Assembly: GCF_036884655.1 (NCBI RefSeq)
Contig: NC_088359.1
Location: forward strand, 15,171,501-15,235,500
Length of the DNA: 64,000 nucleotides
Direction: 5' to 3'
Source: Musa acuminata AAA Group
Taxonomy: Eukaryota; Streptophyta; Magnoliopsida; Zingiberales; Musaceae
The position numbers and the translations under genes are program-made. Shown here in pieces: positions 44,639-56,156 of this stretch; within the stretch, counting starts at the first letter, position 1, and each line of letters begins with the position of its first letter. The notes below the pieces were generated by a model. That model saw only the letters and a program-made list of their open reading frames with translations. It did not search any database and was not told the DNA's origin.

Positions 44639-46165
44639 ATGGCAGCGACGGCCCCTAGGGCTGGCGACGGTGGCGGGAGAGTTGATACGATGGTAAGACT
44701 CCCTACCGTTACCCCTCAATTGGCTCCTCCTCCATATCCTCTCCAGAGAGAAACTCCTTCAACGAAACAGCATCGAAGTAGATCGCGCTCTAGATCGCGG
44801 CAGCCTGCCCTCATTTCCAGTAACCCTAGGCCTTGGACTAGCCTCTTCAAGGCTCCGGTTGGAAGTCCGGATCTAAGCTTGGAATTCTTTACTCCAGAAG
44901 TTCAGGCTGATAAGAAGATTGCTGTATACGAGACTGCTGATTCAGCAGAGCTTATTGAGACATGGTCTATGGCGATTGTTGGCTATGTGGTAGGTCTCAA
45001 AACATCTTATTTCCCACTATCCTCATTTATCAAAACTCGATGGGGAATATCGTCATTTGATCTTCATATGCTGGAGAACGGATTCTTTGTTTGCAAGCTA
45101 TACTCTGAAGAAGATTTACAACGAGTCCTCGAAGGATTCTGGACTATTCGCGGCCATCCAATGATTCTACGACGCTGGTCTCCTGATGTCCGTTTGGAGT
45201 TAGATAGCCTACAGTCTATTCCATTATGGGTATCCTTTCAAGGTCTTCCTCTACATCTTTGGAGTCGATGTTTTATTGCAAAGTTATGCAGCACTCTGGG
45301 ACAGCCACTCTACATCGACAAAGCAACAGCTGCTCAGACGAGATTAGCATTTGCACGAGCATGTGTACTGGTTTCTTCTGACGAAGATCTTCCAAATGAG
45401 GTTTTCTATCGTGATCTTGACGGGAACACTCGGAAGGTACATGTCTCATATTCTTGGAAGCCACAACGATGTCAGCATTGCTTATCTTTTAGTCATGCAA
45501 ATGGAGCTTGTCAGCAAACTCCAAAACAAATCACAAAGGTCTATCGACCACGTCAAGCGCCTCCGCAACAAAGCGAGTCTTCTCTAATGGCAGTAGCACC
45601 GATGGTGGCGAAGACTATTGAGCATTCCGACTCACAAGGACAGCACCGCGGACAGAAGGACAAATCCAAAATTATATCTCTTCCTACAATGTCGGAGCCT
45701 TCCACAACAGAGGTTTCCCTTGGTACTAGTGGACAGGAGAAACATAAGTCAGGAACTTCATCTCTTCCAATATCATTGGATCCGTCCACAATAACTCAAC
45801 AAACTCAGGCCCAAACAAATCTCGCCAGCAAGGATATTCTTCCTCAACAAACTCAAGCCACAACAAACATCACCAACAAGGATATTCTGTCTCAACAAAC
45901 TCATGCCCCAACAAACCTCTCTAGCCAAGCTACTCCAACAAGTACTATCCAGGAAATTGTGCTGCAACAATCTTATCGTGCTTCAACAAACCCTGCCAAT
46001 CAAGACCACATGATTCAAGGTATTTTAAAGTTTAAAAATCTGCAAGCTGTAGATGAAGTGGATAAATATAGAAATAAAGTCATAAAAGGTAAGGATATTG
46101 TGCGGGAGGAAAATACAAAACCGAAGGATAAGAAAAAGGATGGTACAGTCCATCCAAAGTCGTAG
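44639..46165 (+). CDS. LINE ORF1 protein, intact (plus copy)
   Basis: A 508-residue ORF1 with an SRSRSRSR segment (47-54), a DUF4283-like domain (about 100-240, with ETWSMAIVGYVVGLKTSYF), the knuckle at C278, C281, H286, C291, and a basic C terminus (KGKDIVREENTKPKDKKK). The knuckle reads CLSFSHANGAC, with Ser where the inverted copy has the usual Gly, so RNA binding may be weakened. ORF2 begins 38 bp after its stop. It is the standard 5' ORF of plant L1 elements; the start ATG is the first after the GC-rich leader. Confidence 0.92.
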   Translation: MAATAPRAGDGGGRVDTMVRLPTVTPQLAPPPYPLQRETPSTKQHRSRSRSRSRQPALISSNPRPWTSLFKAPVGSPDLSLEFFTPEVQADKKIAVYETADSAELIETWSMAIVGYVVGLKTSYFPLSSFIKTRWGISSFDLHMLENGFFVCKLYSEEDLQRVLEGFWTIRGHPMILRRWSPDVRLELDSLQSIPLWVSFQGLPLHLWSRCFIAKLCSTLGQPLYIDKATAAQTRLAFARACVLVSSDEDLPNEVFYRDLDGNTRKVHVSYSWKPQRCQHCLSFSHANGACQQTPKQITKVYRPRQAPPQQSESSLMAVAPMVAKTIEHSDSQGQHRGQKDKSKIISLPTMSEPSTTEVSLGTSGQEKHKSGTSSLPISLDPSTITQQTQAQTNLASKDILPQQTQATTNITNKDILSQQTHAPTNLSSQATPTSTIQEIVLQQSYRASTNPANQDHMIQGILKFKNLQAVDEVDKYRNKVIKGKDIVREENTKPKDKKKDGTVHPKS

Positions 46166-46203
46166 GATGAATACCTTACCACCTTTTCATTTCTTTATTA
46201 CTG

Positions 46204-49200
46204 ATGAAGATAACATGTTGGAATGTTCGCGGACTTAATAAGCCGGAAAAATGTCGGGAGCTCAATAGAATAATCAAGTCTGCCGCATGTGATATTGTTA
46301 TTCTAGTAGAAACGAAAATCAAACAATCGCGCGTTCAAGCTCAAAAGAATTTAATATGGCCGGACGCAGAACTGTTTACCAATGACTCAAATGAAACTTT
46401 TGGTAGAATATGGGTCTTATGGCATCCTAACTCTATTAATGCTTGGTTTATTTCTGCTACTGATCAATTCATTCAACTTAAAGTAGAGGACAAAAAGAAT
46501 GGCTGTCAATTCAATTTCATTGGTATATATGCTTCAAATAGTATGCAAGAAAGAAATACTCTTTGGTCTGACCTGACTAATATTGCAAATGGCTGTCTCA
46601 ATGTACCTTGGATTGTTCTTGGAGACTTTAATACTGTTCGGTATACAAATGAAAAAGAGGGGGGTAGACAACTTTCAGAAAGCCAGCTTCAAAGTTTTAA
46701 TGATTACATTGACACTGCAGCTTTGTTTGATATGAAATCTATGGGTAATTGGCTCTCCTGGAGTAATCAAGGTGCTGCTAACAGAAAAATAATGGCTCGA
46801 CTTGATAGGTGTTTGATTAATCATGAATGGTTAACAGTTTACCCAGATTCACTTCTTGAGTATGGTGCTCCTTTGTTTTCTGACCATTCTTTAATGTATA
46901 TACACGCAGTCAAAGCGACACCAAGAGGCAAGAAACCGTTTAGATTCTTTAACATGTGGAGTACTCATCCTCAATTTCTTTATGTTATCAGATCTGCTTG
47001 GAATGTTAATGTGCATGGATCTCCCCCTTACATCTTATGTCAAAAGCTCAAAGCCTGTAAAGCAGCACTAAAGGAGTGGAATACAAATACCTTTGGCAAT
47101 ATTACCACCACAGTTCAATTTTGCAGGAAGGAACTAATGTCATTGCAACATGAGCTGCAACTTCAGCCAAATGATGAGAATATTATCTACAAAGAGACAG
47201 AAGCTAGAAATAACTTCATGCAAGCCTTAAAACAGGAGGAAAGTTTTGTAAAGCAGAAGTCTCGACAGCATTGGCTTACACTAGGAGATTCCAATACTAA
47301 ATTTTTCTATGCTTCAATTGCTACTCGAAGGGCTGTTAACCGTATCAGCAAATGCAGAGACAAAGATGATAATCTTATTGAGAATTTAGAAGAGGTTAAA
47401 GCACACACAGAGCAATTTTTTTATTCCTTACTCAATCAAGCTGGGAAAACTAATAACATTCATGTGGAGCCGACTAGAAAACTTGATTCGGAAGCTATTT
47501 CAATCCTCAATGCCCCAATTACTGACGACGAAATTGTATGTGTTGTCTTTAAGTCACCAAAGCACAAAAGCCCAGGTCCAGATGGATTTCCAGCTGAATT
47601 TTACCAAACTGCTTGGTCTATTATTGGAAATGATGTGATAAAGGCTTGCCAACATTTTTTCTCTTCAGGTCATATTCTTAGAGAGATGAATTGCACCTTT
47701 ATTTCTTTAATTCCGAAGAATGCAGGGGCTGATTCACTAGAGAACTATCGACCCATATCATTATGCAACTTTATTTACAAGATCATCTCCAAAGTATTAG
47801 CAAATAGAATGCAAAAGGTAATACACAAGATCATTAGCCCAAATCAAGCTGCTTTCATCAAAGGGAGAAGTATACATCATAACATTTTGCTTGCTAATGA
47901 CTTGGTCAAAGATTTGCATTCAAAAGCAAGAGGGACAAAAATATGTTTTAAAGCTGATTTACGGAAAGCCTTTGATTCAGTTAATAGGAAATTTATCTAT
48001 AAGATGCTCCTCGATATGAACTTCCCACAGCAATGGGTTAATTCTCTTTAATGGCTCACCTATTGGTTTTTTTGGGAGCACGAATGGCATCCGACAAGGT
48101 GATCCACTCTCTCCGTATCTCTTTACTATTGCGATGGAAGGACTTAGCTGTATGTTGGAACATGCAGTCTTAAATGGCAGCATAAAGGTACCCAATGCTG
48201 GCTCTATTCATATATCACATATAACATTTGCAGATGATTTACTTATCTTTCTCCAAAATGATCCAACTTCAGTAAAGAACCTGGCTACTATTATGAATGA
48301 CTTTGGTATGGTTTCTGGACTTCAGTTAAATCATGCGAAAAGTAAAGTATATATGAGCCCTCACGTTGAGAATAAGGTCTTTATTGCACAAACTTTGGGG
48401 GTTAGTGAGGGAAGCCTGCCAGTTCCTTATTTGGGTCTCCCGCTCATATCCACAGGCATTCACAAAACCCACTGTCAGCCTATCCTACAAAAAATAAAGA
48501 ATAGAATTTCTTCTTGGAAAAATAGGCTTCTATCAAAAGCAGGACGACTCGAACTCATCCGTTCTGTATTGCACTCCTACTCTATATATTGGTGTAATGC
48601 ATTTCTTCTGCCTGCTGGACTTCTCCAAGATATTGAACGGTTATTAATGAACTTCTTCTAGAATGGCACAAATGATAAGGCAATGCATATGGTAAATTGG
48701 GATAGCATTTGCAAACCGAAAGATGAAGGGGGGCTAAATTTGAGAAATACTAGAGATTGGAATCAAGCATGCCTGGTACAACAATTGTGGGATCTTTTGC
48801 AAAACAAATGTTCCTTATGGTCACAATGGGTTTCTGCTAGGTATCTTTCAAAGGAATCAATCTGGGAAATTTCAACAAGAACATACCACTCTTTAGCTTG
48901 GAAAGGAATTTTAAAGGCAAGGAATTGGCTAATCAAACACATTTCTTATGCAATCTCTTCTGGAACTAGTACTAATATGTGGTACGATCCATGGGTGAAT
49001 GGGAAGAGTATATTTCAATTATATGGCGATAGAATACGAAAAGATCTTGGGGCTCCCAAAGATTGGAAGGTTTCCGAGTTCATTGCTAACGGTACCTGGT
49101 GTCTCCCTAATCCTATTTCTCCCGAAATTTTATCACTTTGGCCGACTATCATAGCTATTCCAATCAGGAACAACTCTTCAGATATACTTATTTGGCCTCA

Positions 49201-49786
49201 TGACAATGGCAAATTTAGTGCCACATCCGTATGGAATCAAATTAGACAAAGAAATAACAAGTGGGTCCCAAGCAGTTGGACATGGGATCGACCGGGATCA
49301 CAAAGACACTCCTTATGTACATGGCAGGCCCTTCTCAATAAACTACCTACAATAGACAATATGAAAAGAAGAGGTATCTATCATGTTAACCGATGCTCCC
49401 TTTGTTTGCAACAAGAAGAAACTGTTGACCACCTTTATTTTGCTTGTAATTATACAAAATGGATATGGAAGGAGATTCTCCAGCGATTTGAACTCAATAG
49501 ACTGCCGCAACCAAACTTGCACCAAGAACTAGGCGACCTTATGCAATGTTTCTCAAGAAAAGGGCCACTTACACAACTGGCAAAGGTTACTTTCAGATGC
49601 GCTATTTGGTGGATGTGGAAGGAGAGATATAATAGAATCTTTGAATGTCAACACACAAACAATGCTCAGCTCTTGAAAGAGATTATTAGAGACTCAAGAT
49701 CTTGTATGGAGCATGATCTCAAAATCGAGCACTTCACCTGAAGAGAAAAAGATATTTTTATCAAATTTAATTTTGCTATTAGCTAA
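46204..49786 (+). pseudogene. LINE-3 ORF2, full length but broken
   Basis: Starts MKITCWNVRG, with all endonuclease motifs (VETK, GDFN, LDRC, SDHS). The first frame ends at 48051 because about 60 bp are missing where intact copies read WIQSCLETPKFSI (sequence jumps from TGGGTTAATT to CTCTTTAATGG), inside the RT domain. RT continues in another frame with FADD (about 48232). Two more nonsense changes follow: TAG at 48659-48661 for Trp in NFFWNG and TGA at 49739-49741 for Arg. The terminal stop shared with intact copies is at 49784-49786. No functional RT is expected. Confidence 0.93.
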
Positions 49787-49966
49787 AGATCTTGGGAGTG
49801 ATGTCAAATAATGTACCCACAGGTAGTTATAGTCTACAGCATGTGTAGTCATAACTATCGCATTCGCACTCTATGAGTTAATTGGCTTTGTCTATGACTT
49901 GTATAGATAAAGCTATTTGTAGAATCTTTACACATAATCAATTTACTTTTACTTACCAAAAAAAAA

Positions 49967-50901
49967 GAATACGAAAAGATCTTGGGGCTCCCAAAGATTG
50001 GAAGGTTTCCGAGTTCATTGCTAACGGTACCTGGTGTCTCCCTAATCCTATTTCTCCCGAAATGTTATCACTTTGGCCGACTATCATAGCTATTCCAATC
50101 AGGAACAACTCTTCAGATATACTTATTTGGCCTCATGACAATGGCAAATTTAGTGCCACATCCGTATGGAATCAAATTAGACAAAGAAATAACAAGTGGG
50201 TCCCAAGCAGTTGGACATGGGATCGACCGGGATCACAAAGACACTCCTTATGTACATGGCAGGCCCTTCTCAATAAACTACCTTCAATAGACAATATGAA
50301 AAGAAGAGGTATCTATCATGTTAACCGATGCTCCCTTTGTTTGCAACAAGAAGAAACTGTTGACCACCTTTATTTTGCTTGTAATTATACAAAATGGATA
50401 TGGAAGGAGATTCTCCAGCGATTTGAACTCAATAGACTGCCGCAACCAAACTTGCACCAAGAACTAGGCGACCTTATGCAATGTTTCTCAAGAAAAGGGC
50501 CACTTACACAACTGGCAAAGGTTACTTTCAGATGCGCTATTTGGTGGATGTGGAAGGAGAGATGTAATAGAATCTTTGAATGTCAACACACAAACAATGC
50601 TCAGCTCTTGAAAGAGATTATTAGAGACTCAAGATCCTGTATGGAGCATGATCTCAAAACCGAGCACTTCACCCGAAGAGAAAAAGATATTTTTATCAAA
50701 TTTAATTTTGCTATTAGCTAAAGATCTTGGGAATGATGTCAAATAATGTACCCACAGGTAGTTATAGTCTACAGCATGTGTAGTCATAACTATCGCATTC
50801 GCACTCTATGAGTTAATTGGCTTTGTCTATGACTTGTATAGATAAAGCTATTTGTAGAATCTTTACACATAATCAATTTACTTTTACTTACCAAAAAAAA
50901 A
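49967..50901 (+). pseudogene. Second LINE 3' fragment in the poly(A) of LINE-3
   Basis: It begins GAATACGAAAAGATC right after the first copy's A-run and repeats ORF2 from about DRIRKDLGAPKDW to the stop at 50721, then the 3' UTR and poly(A). Unlike the first copy it keeps Arg at the 49739 position and Cys in KERCNR. The frame is open from 49882 through the first copy's 3' UTR, which has no biological meaning. Confidence 0.9.
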
Positions 50902-51635
50902 ATATATCCCTGAATCCCTATATATCTATATGAGTGGATGGAGGAGGTCAAGCGACCTCGTCTCAAGCGGTGATCCATACAACAGGGCTGCAATGATGCT
51001 CCTGAAATCTCCAGGCCTGCAATTTAAGGAGGAGAAGGGGAGAGGATAATAGGAGGTGGCTACTAGGAAGCCCCAACCTATGGACATTTAGTTCCCTCCT
51101 ATTTATAGAGGCCCCCAGTTAACCCTAATGGATCTTGCCCTATTGGGTATTAGATCTCCATCAAATTACCCAAGCCTCTTAGATTAGTGGGTCTCTACTT
51201 AATAATCTCTTATTATCTCTTATTGGATCTAATTCATGGGATCCAATAATTCAAGGGCTTTTTGGATATCCAATAAGATAGGGTTTTCAACGGATATCTC
51301 ATATCTGAACCTCTACTCGTCACAATACCTATCATATGTGTATGACCCTCTAGGTCCAATATCGAGTTGGTCGTGAGTCATACCTATCAGAACTCCATCT
51401 AGGTTAGTGAATTATTATCTCCATAATAATTCACTCGACTCATCGACTACGGACATACTATGCCACCACGCTATAGTCTGGAGTTGATACAGGAGAATCC
51501 AAACCTTTGGACCTATCTATCCTTAGTTACCGTGTACCTATAGCCTCTCATCTATCTAATATCCCAAAGACCTAATAAGATCCAAAATTCTTATCGTAAA
51601 AGAAATGAGAGAAATGATAAGGCTCTGATATCAAA

Positions 51636-51973
51636 TGATAAGACTCAAAAGTCTTATCGTAAAAGAAATGAAAGAAATGGAAGAAAAGGGAATGATCGCT
51701 TCGAGGGGATCAGCCTCCTTGATCACTTCGAGTGGATCGAACTCCTTAATCGCTTTGAGGGGATTGACCTCCTAGGGTTTGTCATAACAAACTGAAATAA
51801 TATTTCATTGATTGATTGCTTTAAAGAAAGGGTTACATCACTATTTATAGAGTTCCACCTAGAGTCCACCAAGACTTATACTCTTAAATATTAAATAAAC
51901 TTCTACCTGACTCTAACTGAACTAAACAGACTCAATAAACATTATTCAAAAGCTCAGAAAAAGGATCTTAACA
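51636..51973 (-). repeat. 3' LTR of gypsy E
   Basis: About 338 bp. Its minus strand begins TGTTAAGATCC after a purine tract (GAAGAGGGAGGAAT, about 51974-51988) and ends GAGTCTTATCA. A minus-strand TATA box fits TATTTATA at 51842-51849. Oddly, a PBS-like GGCTCTGATATC (51621-51632) and a partial LTR repeat (CTTATCGTAAAAGAAATGA, about 51592) lie on its outer side, suggesting a second truncated LTR or a tandem remnant at 51578-51635. Confidence 0.75.
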
Positions 51974-53032
51974 ATTCCTCCCTCTTCAAATCAGTCTTGT
52001 CCTCAATGCTGAGTAGCATCAAACTCGGGGAGCTTCTCTTTCAGCACTTCAGTCATAGGCTATCTACAACGCATCATAATCCGTTGATCAAGTAATTATG
52101 GTCTCCACTTTTTGATAGTGTAAGCAACAAGTCAGTCTTTCAGTGTAGTAATCATTGTAAGAAACTCCTGGCCTTGTATAATCAATTTTATCTTTGAACA
52201 TTTGCTATCATAAGTTAAAATCTGTCCATCAGTGATCTTTACTTTGAATCTGTCACGGCCTTCAATGTGGTAAGCTAATCAGGCTGCAACTTTCCTGTCT
52301 ATAAATTTATTAGTGCTACCAGTATCAATCAAAACTATAACAGGCTGATGTTCCAAAGTTCCACCAACTTCCATAGTTTCGGGTTAGTGTAACCAGCTAA
52401 TGCATGCATTGTATGTATGGTAGGTCCAACATCTTCATTAGAATTTATACCTTTATGATTTGAGTCCACATTCTTAGCTTTTGACTCCTCTCCAATTGAT
52501 TCAATCATTAGAAGTTGCCCTTGTTTACATCGGTGCTCCATACTCCACTTTTCATCATAGTACAAACCCCTTGCTAATTTTTTTCTCATGTAGATGTGCA
52601 AATGAGATCGCAGCTATCATAGTGTGAGGTTGACAAGTCTAAACTTCATACCGGATATCTGGAATAAGCCCTTCAATAAATGTACTCAAAAGTTATCGTT
52701 CCAACCAATCTCTAGCTTGATTTGACAATCTTTCAAACCTACTATGTTATTCCAACACTGTAGAAGTCTAATGAATTTTGGCAAGCTGGCAATCAACATT
52801 CTCATATTCGGATGGGCCAAAGTTAACATGAAGCCCTCTTTTGAACTGTTCCCACGAAGAAACCCTGTGAAAAGTTTAATACCAATCATACCACTGGATT
52901 GCATCTCCATCAAGCTGGATTGAGGCCACTTCTACCTTAGATTCTTCTGGGGTTCTGAGAAAATGAAAAAAAAATTCTGCCTTAGAGATCCAACTAGTCG
53001 GATCCTCATCTTCTCATCTCAAAAATCCCACC
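51974..53032 (-). pseudogene. gag: Gypsy E gag-protease remnant
   Basis: A decayed relative of the A-D family. Reading leftwards from about 53015 it shows EDPTSWISKAEFFFHF (compare GDPIGWISHAERYF in B), LDGDAIQWYDWY, LSTFIEGL, a knuckle remnant around KWSMEHRC (about 52545) and a DTGS protease motif (about 52315). Many stops interrupt it. After the protease the sequence goes almost directly to the tail and purine tract, so RT, RNase H and integrase are absent. It is cut on the right by copia LTR F. Confidence 0.82.
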
Positions 53033-53533
53033 TGTTAAATCTTGTATATTGATGATGAACCTACTTGATATATGTTTATGATTTAATCTGCATTTTGAGT
53101 GACGCAGGATGCTTCGATCAGGATGAGACAATTAAAGCAAGAAAATCATGTTGTTCCGGAGGAACATGTCAGAAGATTGGACGTCGGGCCGGTGGATCGG
53201 TCGACGTATCGACAGAAAGCTTCGGGCCGTGGACTCGGGCATCGGGCCAAGAAGAGTAGGTATTGTGCCAAGGATATCAAAGTTGCAGAGTCAACTGGCC
53301 AATTGGGCAATAGACTGCAAGAGAGGACGATGCGCCAAAGAATCGGACGAAGTGTCGAGGGACCAATGACATGCTGGACAACTTGGTTAATTGCTTAGGA
53401 TTAATTGTCTCGATCGAAGTTTTATTTTAAGTGTGCAGGATTAACTATGATAGAAGAAAGACATGCAGTAGGAGTTACGCCGGTGTCAAGACAATGATCA
53501 CGTTGGGAGTTCGATAGTTCGACGGAAGTTCGG
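53033..53533 (+). repeat. Copia LTR fragment F
   Basis: It starts TGTTAAATCTTG and follows the 1589-4102 LTR family (TGACGCAGGATGCTTCGATC) for 500 bp before gypsy D interrupts it. The short overlapping ORFs here are the same LTR frames as at 1621-1954. Confidence 0.85.
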
Positions 53534-53971
53534 TGTTAGGACTCTAGCTTGGAGAGTCCTAATTGAGAGGGACATTCATGTAAAAATGTTAGGACTCTAG
53601 CTAGGAGAGTCCTAATTGAGAGGGACATTCTGTTAGGACTCTAGCTAGGAGAGTCCTAATTGTGAGGGGCATTCATGTAGGAGGTTTTTTCTTAGAGAAG
53701 AATTAGGAGTTGTAAGGGAATAGGAGTCTTGAGTAGGAGTCCTATTAGGAGTTAGTTAGAAGTAAGAGTCTTAAGTAAGAGTCCTATTAGGAGTTAGGGT
53801 TTAGAAGCCCTATAAATAGCCATGTATTCCTTCTCTTTTCTTAAGCAATAGATGAATCTTTTCTGCAGCCTTTGAGCAGCAACTTGGAGGGAGGAACCCC
53901 TATAGAGTTCCAAGGAGGCCAATCCCCTAAAGAGATCAACCCCAAGTTTAGAATCTGCGAGGGTTCTAACA
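53534..53971 (+). repeat. 5' LTR of gypsy D with PBS
   Basis: 438 bp of the A/B subtype with three TTAGGACTCT hairpins, TG...CA ends and a TATAAATA promoter box near 53810. The PBS TGGTATCAGAGC is at 53974-53985. Confidence 0.94.
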
Positions 53972-53985
53972 CCTGGTATCAGAGC

Positions 53986-55283
53986 AGCGTTCTTGGCGTC
54001 TCGCTGCCCTTCCACAGCCATCCATCAACCCTCTACAATCATCCAAAGCAATTCCCACAATTGCTTAAAAGATCATCACCGAATTCCGCCATCATCTCCA
54101 CCACCGCGGATCATCCTTCGATCTCCCCGTGAATTGCAACAGGTTCTGGTTTCCTACCTTACTACTGCTGCAATTTAGTTATCCTTATTCGAAAAAAAAA
54201 AAAAAATCGTTCTTATATTGCTGCATAAACTTTTCGTCACAAAGTTTTCATCTCTACGACGAAAGATACATTGCAGAATTCCAGCCGCATAGCACCATCT
54301 GTTTGATCTTGCTACTATGCTTTTTCTATCCAAATTTGTACGAAATTTTTATAACATATTTGACACTTCCTAACAGTGGATTTCCCTTTGGTTTCATCAA
54401 AAAATTCTCAATATAAACTACTGATCTTTTATGTCCAATCTGCTGCACTTGAATTGCAGAATTCAAGCCGCATAGCACCATCTGTTTGATCTTGATACTG
54501 TGCTTTTTCTATCCAAATTTCTACGAAATTTTTATGACATCTTTGACACTTCCTAACAGTATATTTCCCTTTGGTTTCATCGAAAAATTCTCAATATAAA
54601 CTACTGATCTTTTATGTCCAATCTGCTGCACTTGAAAATCTATGTTGCAGAAAATTTCAGCTGCATATCATTGCCTTAACCCATCTATTTGTAATCTTTT
54701 TTGAATTAAATTTCTTATAGACTTCATATATCATCTTGGCTTCCATCTAAGATTGATCTATTAAGAAATTTATCTCTAAAAACGATTTTATGTTGCTGCA
54801 AATTTTCATCATAACCCGCTGAAATTTTTCGACGATAATTCTGCAATTGCAACTTGCACCAATTTCTTTGCTGTTATACTGCCGAAATTTTCTTGATTAA
54901 ATTAGATATCCTTGCTGTTATATAAACTGTGATTTTGCTATCAATTCCCTCCTCAATTCTCTTAAGTTTTTGGTGGAAATTACGTCGAGAAACCGTTGTT
55001 TCTTCAACGACAATTCTACTCTTACGAGACAGCACATACTTGCTGCAACTTCCACGGATTTCTGTCAAACCTTTGCTACCATCTACCACAGATCCAAAAC
55101 TTTCATCCACAGCCCTAAAACTCTACCAAACCACACCCTCAAACTGCACCCAAAACTGCCACAAAACAAGCCTAAACCGCAGCCTACATCCACCAATCCA
55201 CCATCACTTCTCTCAACCTATACATGCCTTTAACCCACCAGCAAAAGAGAGATCTTAACATCATTGATTTGGGGCCATATACT
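53986..55283 (+). other. Untranslated leader of gypsy D
   Basis: About 1.3 kb with an A-run near 54195 and the tandem duplication at about 54268-54645. No gene. Confidence 0.75.
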
Positions 55284-56156
55284 ATGGCATCTAAGGAGGC
55301 AATCAATGCTAAATTCGAAGCCTTGGAGGCGCGAATTGAGGATAAGATTCGGACGCTCTTTACCAAACTCAAATTGGGCCGACCACTAAGTCCGAAGAAA
55401 TCATATCAAGGAGAGAGATTTGCCCAATCACACCAAGCCCGAAGAGATGACTTCCAAGGGAGGGTAGGCTCTATGACAAACCCCAACTATCCATGCATGA
55501 GAGTGGACTTCCCTAGATGGGAAGAAGGAGACCCGATTGGTTGGATTTCGCACGCGGAGCGATATTTTCGGTACCACAAAACCGCGGATGTATCTATGGT
55601 GAAAATTGCAGCTATACATCTTGAAGGGGATGCTATACAGTGGTTTGACTAGTTTGAACATACTTATAGAGTCCTTTCATGGCGACAATTCAAAGAAGGA
55701 CTGCTGATTCGCTTCAGACCAACCGATTACGAGAATATTGACGAACAACTAGCAAATATCCAACAAACCTCCACCATTCAGGAGTACCAAACCAGGTTTG
55801 AAAGGTTATCTAATCAAACTCATGATTGGTCTCAAAAACAGCTATTGTGGACCTTCATTGAGGGCTTGAAGCCGGAGATCCGAGGAGAAGTTAAAGCGCG
55901 ACAACCGTATACGCTTATGGCAGCCATCTCTTTCGCACGACATCAAGAGGAGCAATTGAACCATGAAGCTCGGAGGACTAGAGTCTCTCCTCAACCAGTA
56001 ATATTGAAGCCCTTAGCCCCCCCTACTGTCGACCAAGTCCCTACACTAAAGAGGTTAACAAGAGAAGAGCTTCGGGAGTGATATGCGAAGGGGTGATGTT
56101 GGCATTGTGACGAGCCGTGGAGCCGTGAGCATCGCTGTAGTAAAGGGGGACTTCTT
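55284..56156 (+). pseudogene. gag: Gypsy D gag, broken
   Basis: It starts MASKEAI (55284) and contains PRWEEGDPIGWISHAERYF. TAG at 55650-55652 replaces Trp in WFDWFEH. The frame recovers for LKPEIRGEVKARQPYT, then two TGA codons (56080-56082 and about 56094) fall just before and inside the knuckle region. The knuckle residues [11 protein letters not shown] are still readable. Confidence 0.9.

Larger units (their letters stand above)
41283..50901 (+). mobile_element. Compound L1-type LINE insertion (LINE-3)
   Basis: One 15-bp duplication, ATATATCCCTGAATC (41268-41282 and 50902-50916), brackets 9.6 kb of LINE sequence. The order is: inverted 5' end (41283-43789), inverted mid-ORF2 piece (43790-44335), a full-length plus copy (about 44346-49966) with poly(A), and a second 3' fragment (49967-50901) with poly(A). 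Nearly identical 5' ends face each other across about 0.75 kb. Confidence 0.88.
41106..51577 (-). repeat. Copia X LTR, split by compound LINE
   Basis: The LTR sequence is 41106-41282 plus 50917-about 51577. Its minus strand ends AGATTTCCCAACA beside the PBS. A minus-strand TATA box (plus TATTTATA, 51110-51117) fits the orientation. The far end, near CCCAAAGACCTAATAAG, is truncated or rearranged against the next element, so I could not find a clean terminus. Confidence 0.75.

Noticed and set aside
49882..50721. 279-aa ORF as a distinct gene
   Set aside because: It joins the first LINE's 3' UTR and poly(A) by chance in frame to the second LINE fragment. Its first 25 or so residues are UTR.
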